64,000 bases of DNA from positions 62,001-126,000 of the forward strand of contig NZ_JACZHT010000007.1 of NCBI RefSeq assembly GCF_014861485.1, read 5' to 3'. Positions 26,573 to 38,900 of the stretch are shown here, one piece after another; the stretch's first letter is position 1, and the number at the start of each line of letters is the position of its first letter. The stretch is from Phaeovibrio sulfidiphilus. Its GTDB lineage: Bacteria; Pseudomonadota; Alphaproteobacteria; Rhodospirillales; Rhodospirillaceae. The position numbers were made by a program, and so were the translations under genes. The notes beneath the pieces are model-generated. The model saw only the letters and a list, made by a program, of their open reading frames with translations. It was not told the DNA's origin and did not search any database.

Positions 26573-27364
26573 TCAGGCGGCGGCGGCCCGGGTTTTGCGG
26601 GTGCGGCGCCGGCCCCACACGCCGGCCCCTGTGATGGCGGTGCCCAGGAGGACCAGAGCTCCCGGAAGCGGTATGTCAGAGGTCACGAAGTCGACTGTAA
26701 AGGCAAGGTTGCCCTTGTTGAAAAGGGTGGGATCCTGAGGGGCGCCGAAAACGCTGATGGTCAGCACATAGTCGCCTTTTGTCAGGCCCTCGCTGAAGGT
26801 CGAGTGTCGCTTGAAGGATCCGTCCCCGAACCACCCGGTCCGGTAGCTGTTCCCGTTGGCGTCCGTCAGGGTCATGTGCAGGTCATAGGATCGGCCGAAT
26901 GGGTTCATGTTCCGGATATCGGTAGAGTGGGCGTTGGTAAAGACCGTGAACTGATAGTCCTTTTCCAGAGAAAAGGCGTAGCTCATGGAGAAGGTCTGGG
27001 AGAGTGCCGTCTGCGTGTAGTGCTGGGGCTTCGAGACATGCACCATTCCGTCGGTGTGGTTGTACTCGTAGTGCGCGTTCGTGACGGTCACCTTGGAGGC
27101 GGAGACCCAGCGGGGCGTCGCGGATTCCGGAGTGTTGGGAGGCAGGGGCATGCCCCAGTAGTCTTTGGCCGTGTTCACGAACTCGCCGTAGATGGAGAAC
27201 GCAGACATGCGGTCGTAGCTGACGGGAAGGGTTCCCAGATTGAAGTGGAGGTCCGTGGCGGCAGCATTCGCCCTCGGTGCTGCAAACAGCACCGTGGCGG
27301 CTGCGAGAACCGCGCAAAGAAACAGGGTCGGCACAGAGAGCCGTCGGGCAGGCAGATGGGTCAT
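26573..27364 (-). CDS. Exported protein with IPLPG-type C-terminal sorting tail
   Basis: 263 aa. Signal peptide ending PRANA (~35). The body is a predicted beta-rich domain with aromatic and Asn/Thr-rich strands, and FSMSYAFSLEKDYQFTVF resembles the YTFSLER strand of the two neighbours. The tail is DIPLPGA, a hydrophobic helix (LVLLGTAITGAGVWG) and RRRTRKTRAAAA, almost identical to paralogue 2. Apart from that strand and the tail, the body is unrelated by eye to the paralogues. Probable exosortase substrate. Its leader shares GAGGTTG before the start codon but not the TATACT promoter block. Confidence 0.86.
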   Translation of the reverse strand: MTHLPARRLSVPTLFLCAVLAAATVLFAAPRANAAATDLHFNLGTLPVSYDRMSAFSIYGEFVNTAKDYWGMPLPPNTPESATPRWVSASKVTVTNAHYEYNHTDGMVHVSKPQHYTQTALSQTFSMSYAFSLEKDYQFTVFTNAHSTDIRNMNPFGRSYDLHMTLTDANGNSYRTGWFGDGSFKRHSTFSEGLTKGDYVLTISVFGAPQDPTLFNKGNLAFTVDFVTSDIPLPGALVLLGTAITGAGVWGRRRTRKTRAAAA

Positions 27365-27966
27365 GTCAACCTCGGGTGACTTTACGGGATCTGTCGGGGA
27401 CGCGGGCTCCGTGATACGGTCCGGTTGCAGTCATGTATGCAGAGCATCATCGCGCTGGATAATACTACCACAGCCCGTGGTTTTGTCACGATATTCCCGG
27501 CACGGATGCGGTGTTCGGCGCCGAGCGGATCTGAGGCCCGCGCGCGTTCAGGCTCCTGAAATTCCTGTGTATCGCCTGTGGCGCAGAAACAGGATGGGGC
27601 GGTGTGTCCACCGGCCCCGGGGGGAGCGGTCCGGGCGCTCCGGGGCATGGGCAAGGTGCGCCGGGGCATGCGCAAGGTGCGCCGCAAGATATGAGGTGTC
27701 GGGGGAGGACTCGGGTGCGCGGGCCTTTTCACGGCCTGGAAAGCACGAGGGGCGCACGAAGCCTGTTCGGGCGCCCCTGAACGTTGCGGTGATCTGCTGT
27801 GCTGTGACCCCCGCGGGCCCCGTGTGCGGCCCTGCTGCCCGGTGAAAGGGCGAGCCCGAGGCGCCGGTGAGCGGGGCGTGGCCCGGGCGGGGTTTGGGTT
27901 TTGTCCCCTATGTGTCGTGGCCCGGGCCGGGTGTCGGGTCCGGCCTCTATGGGGATCGTCCCGCGG
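27365..27966. other. Gap between the third sorted-protein gene and dapB
   Basis: 602 nt, no gene. On the minus strand, GTGACA, 17 nt and AGTATT around 27453-27490 could be a promoter for the leftward gene, and its spacer contains an ACCAC/GTGGT inverted repeat. A 21-bp tandem duplication at 27641 is listed separately. No clear terminator for dapB was found. Confidence 0.4.
27641..27682. repeat. 21-bp tandem duplication
   Basis: CGGGGCATGGGCAAGGTGCG plus C, followed directly by a copy differing at one base. Confidence 0.75.
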
Positions 27967-28773
27967 TCAGGAGTCCTTGAGGCCCAGGACGTCACGCATG
28001 GACCAGAGCCCGGGGCCGGCGTCCCGGGTCCACAGGGCGGCGCGGACGGCGCCCTTGGCAAAGACCGCCCGGGAGGAGGCCTTGTGGGTCAGTTCCAGAC
28101 GCTCGCCCTCGGCGGCGAAGATGACCGAGTGGTCGCCCACCACATCGCCGCCCCGAAGGGTGGCAAAGCCGATGGTTCCGGGCTCGCGCGGGCCGGTGTG
28201 GCCGTCACGCACCCGCACTCCCATGTCCGAGAGCTCGATGCCCCGGCCAGCGGCGGCGGCCTCACCCAGGCCCAGGGCCGTTCCCGAGGGGGCGTCCACC
28301 TTGTGGCGGTGGTGCATCTCCACGATCTCGATATCGTAGTCCGGCCCCAGGATGGAGGCGACCCGCTCCGTGAGGGCCATCAGCAAGGTGACCCCGACAC
28401 TCATATTCGGAGCGAACACCACGGGCACCCGATTGGCCAGGGCCCGCAGGGCCGCCACGTCCGGCGGCGTCATGCCGGTGGTTCCCACGACCAGGGGCGT
28501 GCGGGTTTCCTCCGCCAGTCGGGCGTGGGCGACGGTGGCTTCCGGGGAGGTGAAGTCGATCACCGCGTCCGAGGCCTCGAACAGGGCCCGGGTATCGGTG
28601 GTGGCTCCCACGCCCAGGGCCGTTCCCCCGGCAAGGACGCCGAGGTCAACCCCAAGGGCGGGTGACCCGGGGCGCTCGGTTCCCCCCGCAAGCTGGGCGC
28701 CCGGCGTGTCCAGGATTTCCTTGAGGAGCATGCGCCCCATACGGCCGGAACAGCCCACAACCCCGATTTTCAT
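27967..28773 (-). CDS. dapB: 4-hydroxy-tetrahydrodipicolinate reductase
   Basis: Second committed step of the diaminopimelate/lysine pathway, NAD(P)H-dependent, cytoplasmic, 268 aa. Nucleotide-binding GCSGRMGRM near the N-terminus, GTTG, and the active-site HHRHKVDAPSGTA are all present. The ATG was preferred over a GTG three codons upstream because AGGAG lies 8 nt before it. It lies about 150 nt downstream of dnaJ on the same strand. Confidence 0.96.
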   Translation of the reverse strand: MKIGVVGCSGRMGRMLLKEILDTPGAQLAGGTERPGSPALGVDLGVLAGGTALGVGATTDTRALFEASDAVIDFTSPEATVAHARLAEETRTPLVVGTTGMTPPDVAALRALANRVPVVFAPNMSVGVTLLMALTERVASILGPDYDIEIVEMHHRHKVDAPSGTALGLGEAAAAGRGIELSDMGVRVRDGHTGPREPGTIGFATLRGGDVVGDHSVIFAAEGERLELTHKASSRAVFAKGAVRAALWTRDAGPGLWSMRDVLGLKDS

Positions 28774-28925
28774 AGACGGCACTCCTGAACAAGAACAACG
28801 TTCGCAAGGCGTATCACAGGCCGCCTGTCGGGTTCAATCCCGGCGGGCCCCGGGTGGCCTGCGGGTAGCCTATGGGGAAACACGCCCGGACCCGGACAAA
28901 ACCGGGGCCCGGGCCGGGGGTGGGA

Positions 28926-30068
28926 TCAGTCGCGGAGCTCGTCCCAGAACTCCTTCACCCGCTTGAAGAACGAGGTGGATTCCGGGCTGGAGTCATTTTC
29001 CTCGGCGTCCTGGGCGAACTCCCTCAGAAGCTCCTGCTGGCGCTTCGAGAGGTTTGTGGGCGTCTCGACCCGGGCGGTGATGTACATGTCACCGGTCTGG
29101 CGCGCGCGCAGGACCGGCATGCCCTTGCCCCGCAGACGGAAGCGGTCGCCGCTCTGGGTGCCCTTGGGAATGGTGACGCTGGCCCGCCCGCCGTCGATGG
29201 TGGGAACCTCGATCTGGCCGCCCAGGGCGGCGGTGGTCATGGGCAGGGGCACCTCGCACGACAGGTTGACGCCGTCGCGCTGGAAGATGCGGTGTGCCTC
29301 CACCTCGAGGAAAATGTAGAGATCGCCCGGGGGAGCGCCCCGCAGGCCCACCTCTCCCTCGCCCGCAAGGCGGATCCGCACGCCGTCCTCGACGCCGGCG
29401 GGAATGTCGACCTCCAGGCTCTTCTCCCGGCTCTGCCGGCCGCTGCCGCGGCAGTCCGGGCAGGGATCCGTGATGATCTTCCCCTGGCCCCGGCACTGGG
29501 GACAGGTCCGCTCCACCGTGAAGAAACCCTGCTGGGCCCGGACGCGCCCGGCGCCCCGGCACATGGAACAGGTTTCCGGCGCCTTTCCGTCCTTTGTGCC
29601 CGTTCCCTTGCAGGTGTCGCAGGACACGGCGGTGGGGATCTTGATGGTGGCCTTCTTTCCGTGGAAGGCCTCCTCGAGGGTGATGCTCATGTTGTAGCGG
29701 AGGTCCGAGCCCCGCTGGCTGGTGCGCCCGCGGCCGCCGGCTCCGCCGTCCATGAAGGAGCCGAAAATCTCCTCGAAGATGTCGGCAAAGCCGCCCCCGG
29801 CGAACCCGCCGCCGGCGCCGCCGAAGCCGCTGTTCTGCTCGAAGGCCGCGTGCCCGAACCGGTCGTAGGCCGCCCGCTTCTGGTCGTCCTTCAGAACCTC
29901 GTAGGCCTCGCTGACCACGCGGAACTGGACCGCGGCGTCCTCGTTTCCGGGGTTGCGGTCCGGGTGATACTTCATCGCGAGGGAGCGGTAGGCTTTCTTG
30001 ATCTCGTCCCCGGAGGCAGTTCGCTCAATGCCCAGGACTTCGTAGTAGTCTCTTTTGGTGGTGCTCAT
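28926..30068 (-). CDS. dnaJ: Chaperone DnaJ
   Basis: Type I Hsp40 co-chaperone, 380 aa. J domain with HPD (~residues 5-70), Gly/Phe-rich linker, four zinc-binding CxxCxGxG motifs ([32 protein letters not shown]), then C-terminal beta-sandwich domains. Downstream of dnaK on the same strand, with a terminator-like hairpin between them. Confidence 0.97.
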   Translation of the reverse strand: MSTTKRDYYEVLGIERTASGDEIKKAYRSLAMKYHPDRNPGNEDAAVQFRVVSEAYEVLKDDQKRAAYDRFGHAAFEQNSGFGGAGGGFAGGGFADIFEEIFGSFMDGGAGGRGRTSQRGSDLRYNMSITLEEAFHGKKATIKIPTAVSCDTCKGTGTKDGKAPETCSMCRGAGRVRAQQGFFTVERTCPQCRGQGKIITDPCPDCRGSGRQSREKSLEVDIPAGVEDGVRIRLAGEGEVGLRGAPPGDLYIFLEVEAHRIFQRDGVNLSCEVPLPMTTAALGGQIEVPTIDGGRASVTIPKGTQSGDRFRLRGKGMPVLRARQTGDMYITARVETPTNLSKRQQELLREFAQDAEENDSSPESTSFFKRVKEFWDELRD

Positions 30069-30142
30069 TCCCGGGATCCGTTGGAGTACCTGCCGCGCGC
30101 TGCACGCGGGCAGTCAACATGGTCCTGTAGAGGGGGACCGGA

Positions 30143-30179
30143 TAAAAGAGCGGCGGCGGATTGAACTCCTGCCGCCGCT
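30143..30179 (-). terminator. Terminator-like hairpin between dnaK and dnaJ
   Basis: On the minus strand, AGCGGCGGC and GCCGCCGCT form a 9-bp stem with a 13-nt loop, followed by CTTTTATCC. It may partly terminate after dnaK so that less dnaJ mRNA is made. Confidence 0.7.
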
Positions 30180-30200
30180 TCCGGTTGGGGAAGGACTGGA

Positions 30201-32123
<1,923 letters not shown>

Positions 32124-32310
32124 GTAATTCCTTCTCCATAACAGGCAGACCTTCCGCGACCACAAGAGTAAGGCGTCGCGGGGATCCCCGGAGACCGGTG
32201 ACTGGAAGGTCCGTTCTTGCAAAAACGGAACAGGTGAATGGAGCCCCTGGCGTGCCGCCTTTTCCCGGGCTGTGCGATGCGCACACCGGAAGACACCCAT
32301 ATCGGGCTCC

Positions 32311-32340
32311 ATCGGGATATAAGCGCGCGCGCGCTTCAAG
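32311..32340 (-). promoter_or_regulatory. Candidate heat-shock (sigma-32) promoter of dnaK
   Basis: On the minus strand, CTTGAA (32340-32335), 18 nt, then CCCGAT (32316-32311), resembling the CTTGAA/CCCCAT sigma-32 pattern though with long spacing. The -35 overlaps a perfect 16-bp palindrome, AAGCGCGCGCGCGCTT (32321-32336), of alternating G and C. Confidence 0.4.
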
Positions 32341-32449
32341 ACAACAGTTTTTGCGCAAAATCCCGGGGCGGGTGGAAACGCGCCGGTTGCCCGAGGGCGG
32401 GGCCCGGGGTCGGGTGAAGGGGAGAGGGCGAGAGAAAGGTAGGCGCAGG

Positions 32450-32510
32450 GGTAAGGGTAAGTGACAGGGTAAGTGACAGGGTAAGGAGAAGGAGAAGGAG
32501 AAGGAGGGGG
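32450..32510. repeat. Hexanucleotide microsatellite
   Basis: GGTAAG and TGACAG hexamers alternate (GGGTAAGTGACA twice), followed by GAGAAG-type units repeated about four times. Confidence 0.7.
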
Positions 32511-32677
32511 CCGGCTTCCTGTCCTCACGGTCCTGCCGGGGAGCAAGGATGGTTCTTGCATTGTGGCGGGGAAGGGCGGCAGGAGCGCCTGCAAGCGCGC
32601 CGGACGTACTGCTGGCGGCGGGAACGCGTGAACGCAGCCGCGGAGAGCCTCGTGCGCGAGCATGCGGCGCGCTCCGG

Positions 32678-32736
32678 ATGGGGGCTCCGGTCCGGAGCGC
32701 CCCAACCGCCCGCGGCGGTGCCCCAAACGGCAGCGG
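32678..32736. repeat. Intergenic repeat A, copy 1
   Basis: About 59 bp containing GGTCCGGAGCGCCCCAACCG and CCGCGGCGG. It matches 33182-33240 apart from a 3-nt insertion and a diverged right end. Confidence 0.75.
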
Positions 32737-32790
32737 GGGAGTTCGCAAAGAAAAGCGAGCGGATTTCCTGATACGCCGTGGCGGGATGCG

Positions 32791-32954
32791 TGACAGGCAC
32801 GCGACCGTTCCCCAAAACCCATGCGCCCCGCGCCCGGCCCGGGGCGCGCGACGCGTCTGCAGCGGCTCTGAATACGCGTGCGGACGTGCTCCGAAAAGCA
32901 GGGGAACGGGTAACGCTGGCGAGGGGGTGTCTTGCACACCCAGGCGGGCGCCCC
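32791..32954. repeat. Intergenic repeat B, copy 1
   Basis: A 164-bp direct repeat starting TGACAGGCACGCGACCG, containing GCGCGACGCGTCTGCAGCGG and ending near GGTGTCTTGCACACCC. That end is itself a hairpin (GGGTGT/ACACCC). The second copy begins 226 bp to the right. Confidence 0.85.
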
Positions 32955-33016
32955 GGATGAGGGGGTGCAAAAGGCGCGCGGGAGGAGACCCCAAAACAGG
33001 AACGCCTCATGGCGCG

Positions 33017-33180
33017 TGACAGGCACGCGACCGCGCCCCAAAACCCATGCGCCCCGCCCGGTCCGGGGCGCGCGACGCGTCTGCAGCGGCTCTGAAAGCG
33101 CGTGCGGAGGTGCTCCAAAAAGAAGGGGGAAGGGGTAACGCTGGCGAGGGGGTGTCTTGCACACCCGGGCGGGGCACCCC
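33017..33180. repeat. Intergenic repeat B, copy 2
   Basis: Second copy of the 164-bp repeat, with scattered substitutions and small indels that cancel out, so both copies have equal length. The central and hairpin segments are the best conserved. Confidence 0.85.
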
Positions 33181-33181
33181 A

Positions 33182-33240
33182 GATGGGGGCGGTCCGGAGC
33201 GCCCCAACCGCCCGCGGCGGGTCCCGAAACGCATGCGGCG
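33182..33240. repeat. Intergenic repeat A, copy 2
   Basis: Begins 2 nt after repeat B copy 2 and contains the same GGTCCGGAGCGCCCCAACCG core as copy 1. Confidence 0.75.
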
Positions 33241-33357
33241 AGCGCTCCAGAACCGTCCGGCCCGTGCCCGGCCGGTCCCGCGCCGGGATCCCCAACAGTA
33301 TTCTCTTGTCCTTTTTCTGTTTTCAAAGAACACTGATCCTCCCGCGCAGGATGTGAA

Positions 33358-35019
33358 ATGATGACCGCGGCGCGGGGCCGGATCGGCCGGTGGTCTGTGT
33401 GCGCAGGGAGGACAGAAGAGTTGGTTTTCAGCAATCGCGCGGTTCAACACCGGGGCGCCCTGGGCAGTCCCGGCGTTTTGTGGGCACTTGTGGGCCTCTG
33501 CCTTGCCTCCGTGGGCTACACGTTCCTTCCCGAGATCGGCAGCCTGCTGAAGGCCTGGGAACTCGAGGAATACTCCCAGGGCTACCTGATCGTTCCCCTG
33601 GCCCTGTGGATGGGGCTGCACCTGCTGTCCGAGAGGACGCCCCGGCCTTCCCCGAGCCTGTGGGGGGCTGTGTTCCTCGCCGCGGGGTTCTTCTTCCTGT
33701 TTGTTGCGCGCACCTCGTCCTTCGAGATTCCCGCCTTTTACGGGCTGGTGGCCTGTCTGGCCGGCATCGCGATCGGAGCGTTCGGAACCCGCGCCTTCCG
33801 GGTTCTCCTGCCGGCGTTCGTGTACCTGGTTTTCGCCCTGCCGATTCCGCAGCTTCTGTTTGTGACCCTGGCGGCCAAACTGCAGCTCATTTCCTCGGAC
33901 TGGGGCGTGTTCCTGATCAACCTTCTGGGGATCCCGGTCTTCCAGGAGGGCAACGTTCTTGACCTCGGGGCGGTGAGGCTCCAGGTGGTGGATGCGTGTT
34001 CGGGGCTGCGGTACATCTTTCCCCTTCTGAGCTTCAGTTTCCTGGTGGCCTTTTTCCTTCGGGACCGGCTGTGGAAACGGACCCTGATCTTTTTCTTCGC
34101 CATTCCCCTTGCCATCGGCATGAATGCCTTCCGTCTTGCCTGGATTGCGGTCCTGGTACAGTTCCTGGGGGCGGACGGGCTTCTGACCGGCCTTGCCCAC
34201 GACGTGGAGGGCTGGGCCATCTTTGTGCTGTGCGTTGCTGTTCTGCTGGGCTTTGCTGAGTGCCTGCGGCGGATCGGGCGGCGCGGCGAGTACCGGCTGC
34301 AGTACCTGTATTTGCCTGCGGCTCCGTTTTTCAGCGGGCGGCTGGGGGGCAGCGTCCGGATGGTGGCGGTGACGGTCGTGGCCACCCTTCTGGCCGGCGC
34401 CGTGTGGGTCTGGCAGTCCTCCGGGTACTCGGACATCCGTCCGCCCCATCCGCCCCTGTCCAGCTTTCCGACCACCGTCGGCGAGTGGAACGGCACGCCC
34501 CAGAAGCTGACGCCCGAGGTTCTCAAGGTTCTGAACCTGCACGACTACTGGAGCGCCCGCTACATGCGTCCGGGGACCGTGGCTCCGGTGGATTTCTACA
34601 TTGCCTATTACGAGTCCCAGCGGGTGGGCGGTTCGGCCCACTCGCCGGCGAACTGCCTGCCGGGGACGGGCTGGCGCATTCTGGAGAAGTCCATCCACCC
34701 CGTTCCAGTCGGCAGCGGCGGCCAGACCCTTCCGGTCACGCGCCTTCTGGTTCAGGAGGGCCAGGTCAAGCTGCTGCTTTACTACTGGTTCGAGGGCCGG
34801 GGCCGGATCCTGAACGAGCAGTACAGTGTGAAGTGGTACCTGTTTGTTGACTCCATCACCCGCAACCGCACCGACGGGGCGGTGGTCCGCGCCTACACTC
34901 CGGTCCTGCCGGGGGAGAGCGTGGAGGTCGCCACCGAGCGTCTGGACGGTTTCCTTGCCGGGGTCTACCCGGACGTGGGCCGGTTCATTCCGGGCGAGGA
35001 TCCTGCGGGCCTGCCCTGA
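33358..35019 (+). CDS. Exosortase fused to EpsI domain, VPLPA-CTERM type (XrtD-like)
   Basis: 553-aa inner-membrane protein. Residues ~40-305 carry about eight transmembrane helices and the exosortase catalytic residues Cys214 ([10 protein letters not shown]), Arg259 (NAFRLAW) and His281 (LAHDVEG). A further helix (~335-352) leads to a C-terminal extracytoplasmic EpsI/DUF3485 domain with [12 protein letters not shown] (~428-439). Exosortases cut PEP-CTERM-like tails as transpeptidases. The fused form is the one paired with VPLPA-CTERM substrates, which matches the V/IPLPG tails encoded at 23853-27364. AGGA lies 6 nt before the ATG. No exopolysaccharide genes adjoin it. Confidence 0.92.
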   Translation: MMTAARGRIGRWSVCAGRTEELVFSNRAVQHRGALGSPGVLWALVGLCLASVGYTFLPEIGSLLKAWELEEYSQGYLIVPLALWMGLHLLSERTPRPSPSLWGAVFLAAGFFFLFVARTSSFEIPAFYGLVACLAGIAIGAFGTRAFRVLLPAFVYLVFALPIPQLLFVTLAAKLQLISSDWGVFLINLLGIPVFQEGNVLDLGAVRLQVVDACSGLRYIFPLLSFSFLVAFFLRDRLWKRTLIFFFAIPLAIGMNAFRLAWIAVLVQFLGADGLLTGLAHDVEGWAIFVLCVAVLLGFAECLRRIGRRGEYRLQYLYLPAAPFFSGRLGGSVRMVAVTVVATLLAGAVWVWQSSGYSDIRPPHPPLSSFPTTVGEWNGTPQKLTPEVLKVLNLHDYWSARYMRPGTVAPVDFYIAYYESQRVGGSAHSPANCLPGTGWRILEKSIHPVPVGSGGQTLPVTRLLVQEGQVKLLLYYWFEGRGRILNEQYSVKWYLFVDSITRNRTDGAVVRAYTPVLPGESVEVATERLDGFLAGVYPDVGRFIPGEDPAGLP

Positions 35020-35090
35020 CGGGAGCGTTTTGAGGGGCGCGGGTTCCCCCGGGTTCCTCCGGGTTCCCGCAGCTCCTGCCCCTGAGTGTG

Positions 35091-35120
35091 ACGCCCCGGC
35101 ATCGCCCGGGGCGTTCGCAT
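35091..35120 (+). terminator. Probable terminator of the exosortase gene
   Basis: ACGCCCCGG and CCGGGGCGT form a perfect 9-bp stem with a 6-nt loop, followed by a weak T-rich stretch (TCGCATTCT). Confidence 0.55.
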
Positions 35121-35748
35121 TCTGGCAGGGAGGCCTGTCGGGGTGGCGGTGCCCCGGACAGAGCCGGGGCGGGCGGATGCCCTCGGCTCCCCTGGCGCCG
35201 GCGGGCGCTTTCGCACACGCCGTGGGTCAGGCGGGCGTTTTCGCGCAGGCCGTGGGGCGGCCACTGGCGCGGGAATCCGGGCGTACGCCCCCATGCGGTC
35301 GTTTTTTTCACTGAAGGGCAATAACAGCCCCCGTCCTGCCACAGTTTCGGTTCATTGTGCGCGCCGCGACGGTTCACGGGGGTGCGGCGGGCGTGGTTTT
35401 GCACGCTCCGGTGTGCCTGGATCGTCCGGGCCCACGGAGGGAGACGTCCGCCTGGCGGGCCTTCCGTTTCGGGCTGCCTTCCATTTTTTTGCGGCGTCCT
35501 GCCCGTTTTTCGGTTGTTTTGGCCGCTCCCTCCCTTGCAGGGCGGGGGGTCTGTTCCCACTTTTGTGGCACGGGGAGGTGGAGCGGGTGTCTCCGGCGGG
35601 GGTGTGGTTCGGTCCCCGGGGCGGCGCCTTCGGACCCCGCGCCCGGTACACGCCGTTGGCGAGGCGGGCACGGCCGATTCGCGGTCCCGCCCGGTTCCGC
35701 CGGTTCGGGGCCCACGGATGTTGCCTTGGCCGGGCCTCCTATCTTTGG

Positions 35749-35770
35749 TTGTCGTTTGATAAATCGACAA
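35749..35770 (+). promoter_or_regulatory. Inverted repeat upstream of nrdJ
   Basis: TTGTCG, 10 nt, CGACAA in an AT-richer patch 173 nt before the nrdJ ATG. It does not fit the NrdR box. It could be an operator for another regulator. Confidence 0.35.
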
Positions 35771-35942
35771 TCGGTCCCGCGCGGCGGGCACGCCCGGTTT
35801 TTTTTCTTGCGCCGCGCCAGAGCCTCGATCATATTGGTGTTTCCGGGTAGGCGATACACTACATGTTGTTTTGATGTCCGTTACGGACGCCTCCCGCCTC
35901 CTCCGTCCCTTTCCCAGTCCTGTTTTCCGCGAGAGATATGTC

Positions 35943-38900
35943 ATGCGTTTCGAGCGTTTTTTCACCCTTCCGGACGTCTGCCCGTACGACAGTATCCCGT
36001 TTCGCACAGCCACGTCCGAAATCCGCAATCCTGACGGGTCCGTGGTGTTCCGCGCGGAGAACATTCTTGTTCCCGAGAGCTTCTCTCAGGTCGCCACGGA
36101 CATTCTGGCCCAGAAGTATTTTCGCAAGGCGGGGGTTCCGGTCCGTCTGAAGGCTGTTCGGGAGGACGATGTTCCCCTGTGGCTGTGGCGTCACGCGGCA
36201 GACACCGCGGCGCTCGAGGAACTGCCCGAGGAGGAGCGCTACGGGGGGGAGAGCGATTCCCGCCAGGTTTTCGACCGGCTGGCCGGGACCTGGACCTACT
36301 GGGGCTGGAAGGGCGGCTACTTTGACACGGAGCGGGACGCCCTCGCGTTCTACGACGAGATGCGCTTCATGCTGGCGAGCCAGATGGCCGCGCCGAACTC
36401 GCCCCAGTGGTTCAACACGGGGCTTCACTGGGCTTACGGGATCGACGGCCCGGGGCAGGGCCACTTCTACGCCGACTTCGTGAGCGGCGAGGTCCACCCC
36501 TCGGAGAACGCCTACGAGCGTCCCCAGCCCCACGCCTGCTTCATCCAGTCCATCCGCGATGACCTGGTCAACGAGGGCGGCATCATGGATCTCTGGGTCC
36601 GCGAGGCGCGCCTGTTCAAGTACGGCTCCGGCACCGGGACCAACTTCTCGTCCCTGCGCGGCGAGGGGGAGTCCCTCTCCGGCGGCGGGCGGTCCTCCGG
36701 GCTCATGAGCTTCCTGAAAATCGGTGACCGGGCCGCGGGCGCCATCAAGTCCGGCGGAACCACCCGCCGGGCCGCCAAGATGGTGATCTGCGATATCGAC
36801 CACCCGGATATCGAGGCCTTCATTGACTGGAAGGTCCGCGAGGAGCGCAAGGTTGCGGCTCTGGCGGCCGGATCGCGCGTGGTCGAGCGTGCCCTGAAGT
36901 CCGTCCTCGCGGCCCTCCACACGGAGACGGCCCTGGCCCTTCCCGCCGACGACCGGTTCGAGCCCTCGAAAAACCGGGCCCTTGCCCGCGCGCTGCGGGC
37001 GGCCCGCAAGGACATGGTGCCGGAGAACACCCTGCGCCAGGCCCTGGAGCTGGGTCGCCAGGGGGTGCGGGACATCACCTTCGAGACCTACAACACGGAC
37101 TGGGATTCGGAAGCCTACCAGACCGTCTCGGGCCAGAACTCGAACAATACGGTCCGCATCACGGATGCGTTCCTCGAGGCCGTCCTGGCCGATGCGCCCT
37201 GGACCCTGCGTGAGCGCACGACCACGAAAACCCGGGACGTCCCGGCCCGTCGCCTGTGGGACAAGATCGGCGAGGCCGCCTGGGCCTCGGCCGACCCCGG
37301 TCTCCAGTTCGACACCACCATCAATGCCTGGCACACCTGCCCGAATTCGGGACGGATCAACGCCTCGAACCCGTGCTCCGAGTACATGTTCCTGGATGAC
37401 ACGGCGTGCAATCTGGCGTCCCTCAACCTGGTCACCTTCCAGAAGGAGGGCGAGGCCTTCGATGTGGAGGCCTTCCGCCACGCCTGCCGCCTGTGGACCG
37501 TGGCTCTCGAGATCTCGGTTCTCATGGCCCAGTTCCCGTCGCGCGAGATTGCCGAGCGGTCCTGGCGCTACCGGACCCTGGGGCTCGGGTACGCCAACCT
37601 GGGCGGCCTGCTGATGGGCAGCGCCCTGCCTTACGACAGCCCCGAGGCCCGCGCCCTGTGCGGAGCCATCACCGCCCTGATGACCGGCGAGGCCTATGCC
37701 ACCAGCGCCGAAATGGCCGGACAGCTCGGGGCCTTTGCCGGCTTCGAGTCGAACCGTGCGCCCATGCTTCGGGTCATGCGCAACCACTGGCGCGCCGCAA
37801 TGGGTGAGGCCGACGGCTACGAGGATCTGGCCGCCACCCCCGTTCCCCTGGATGCGGACACCTGCCCGGATCCGCGGATCGTGGAGGCAGCCCGGGCCGC
37901 CTGGGAGCGCGCCCTTGTTGACGGCACGCGCTACGGCTTCCGCAACGCCCAGGTCTCGGTTCTGGCGCCCACGGGCACCATCGGCCTGCTGATGGACTGC
38001 GACACCACCGGAATCGAGCCGGACTTCGCGCTGGTGAAGTTCAAGAAGCTGGCCGGCGGCGGCTATTTCAAGATCATCAACGGCATGGTGCCCCGGGCCC
38101 TGCGGACCCTGGGCTACACCGCCGAGGAGATTGCGGACATCGAGACCCATGCTCTCGGCCATGTCTCCCTGGACGGCGCGCCCTACATCAACCCGGAGCG
38201 CCTGCGCGCCATCGGCTTTGACGACGCGACCCTGGAGCGGCTGGCAAAGGCCCTGGAAAACGCCTTCGACATCCGGTTCGTCTTCAACCGCTGGACCCTC
38301 GGGGATGCCTTCCTGACCGACACCCTGAAGTTCACGCCCGATCAGCTCAATGCTCCGGACTTTGATCTTCTGGCGGCCCTTGGCTTCACCCGCACCCAGA
38401 TCGACGCGGCCAACACCTGGGTCTGCGGAGCCATGACCCTGGAGGGGGCCCCCCACCTGAAGGACGAGCACATCGCCGTGTTCGACTGCGCTGCCCTGTG
38501 CGGCCGGATCGGAACCCGGGTGCTCTCGGCCCAGTCCCATATCCACATGATGGCGGCGGCCCAGCCGTTCCTCTCGGGCGCCATCTCCAAGACCATCAAC
38601 ATGCCCTCGACGGCCAGCATCCAGGACTGCCTTGACGCCTATCTCCTGTCCTGGAGACTGGGGCTGAAGGCGAACGCCCTGTACCGGGACGGCTCCAAGC
38701 TGTCTCAGCCCCTGTCGTCTGTGGCCCTGGATCTTGCCGGGGACGAGGACGACGAGGACAGCGACACGGCCGAGCTTCTGGCCTCCGCCAGCATTCCGGC
38801 AAAGAGTGCGGTGATCGCCGAGCGCATCGTCGAGCGCGTGGTCGAGCGGGCCGGCCCCGCGATGCGCACCCGTCTGCCGACCCGTCGCAAGGGGTACACG

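Larger units (their letters stand above)
32124..33357. other. 1.2-kb repeat-rich gap between dnaK and the exosortase gene
   Basis: Divergent promoter region. From left to right: a candidate heat-shock promoter, a hexamer microsatellite, then direct repeats arranged A-B-B-A. At the right end an AT-richer patch has TTGTCC, 17 nt and AACACT (33306-33334), a weak promoter candidate for the exosortase gene. All three minus-strand frames are open over long stretches, which reflects composition. Confidence 0.6.
35020..35942. other. Long gap and leader between the exosortase gene and nrdJ
   Basis: 923 nt, no supported gene. It holds the exosortase terminator (35091-35120), an inverted repeat (35749-35770) and a short GC hairpin with a T8 run (CGGG/CCCG then GTTTTTTTT, 35785-35805) about 140 nt before nrdJ. 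That hairpin could be an attenuator or a terminator. Confidence 0.5.

Noticed and set aside
28815-28870. tRNA-like T-loop (GTTCAATCC)
   Set aside because: No acceptor, D or anticodon arms can be drawn around it, and it lies in the dapB leader.
32124-33434. N-terminal extension of dnaK by ~430 codons
   Set aside because: The Hsp70 start, ATG and AAGGA are at 32123. The extension is repeat DNA with no protein similarity.
35220-35290. Cobalamin riboswitch before nrdJ
   Set aside because: GGCCACTGG...GGGAA resembles part of one, but the other conserved boxes are missing and the place is ~650 nt too far upstream.
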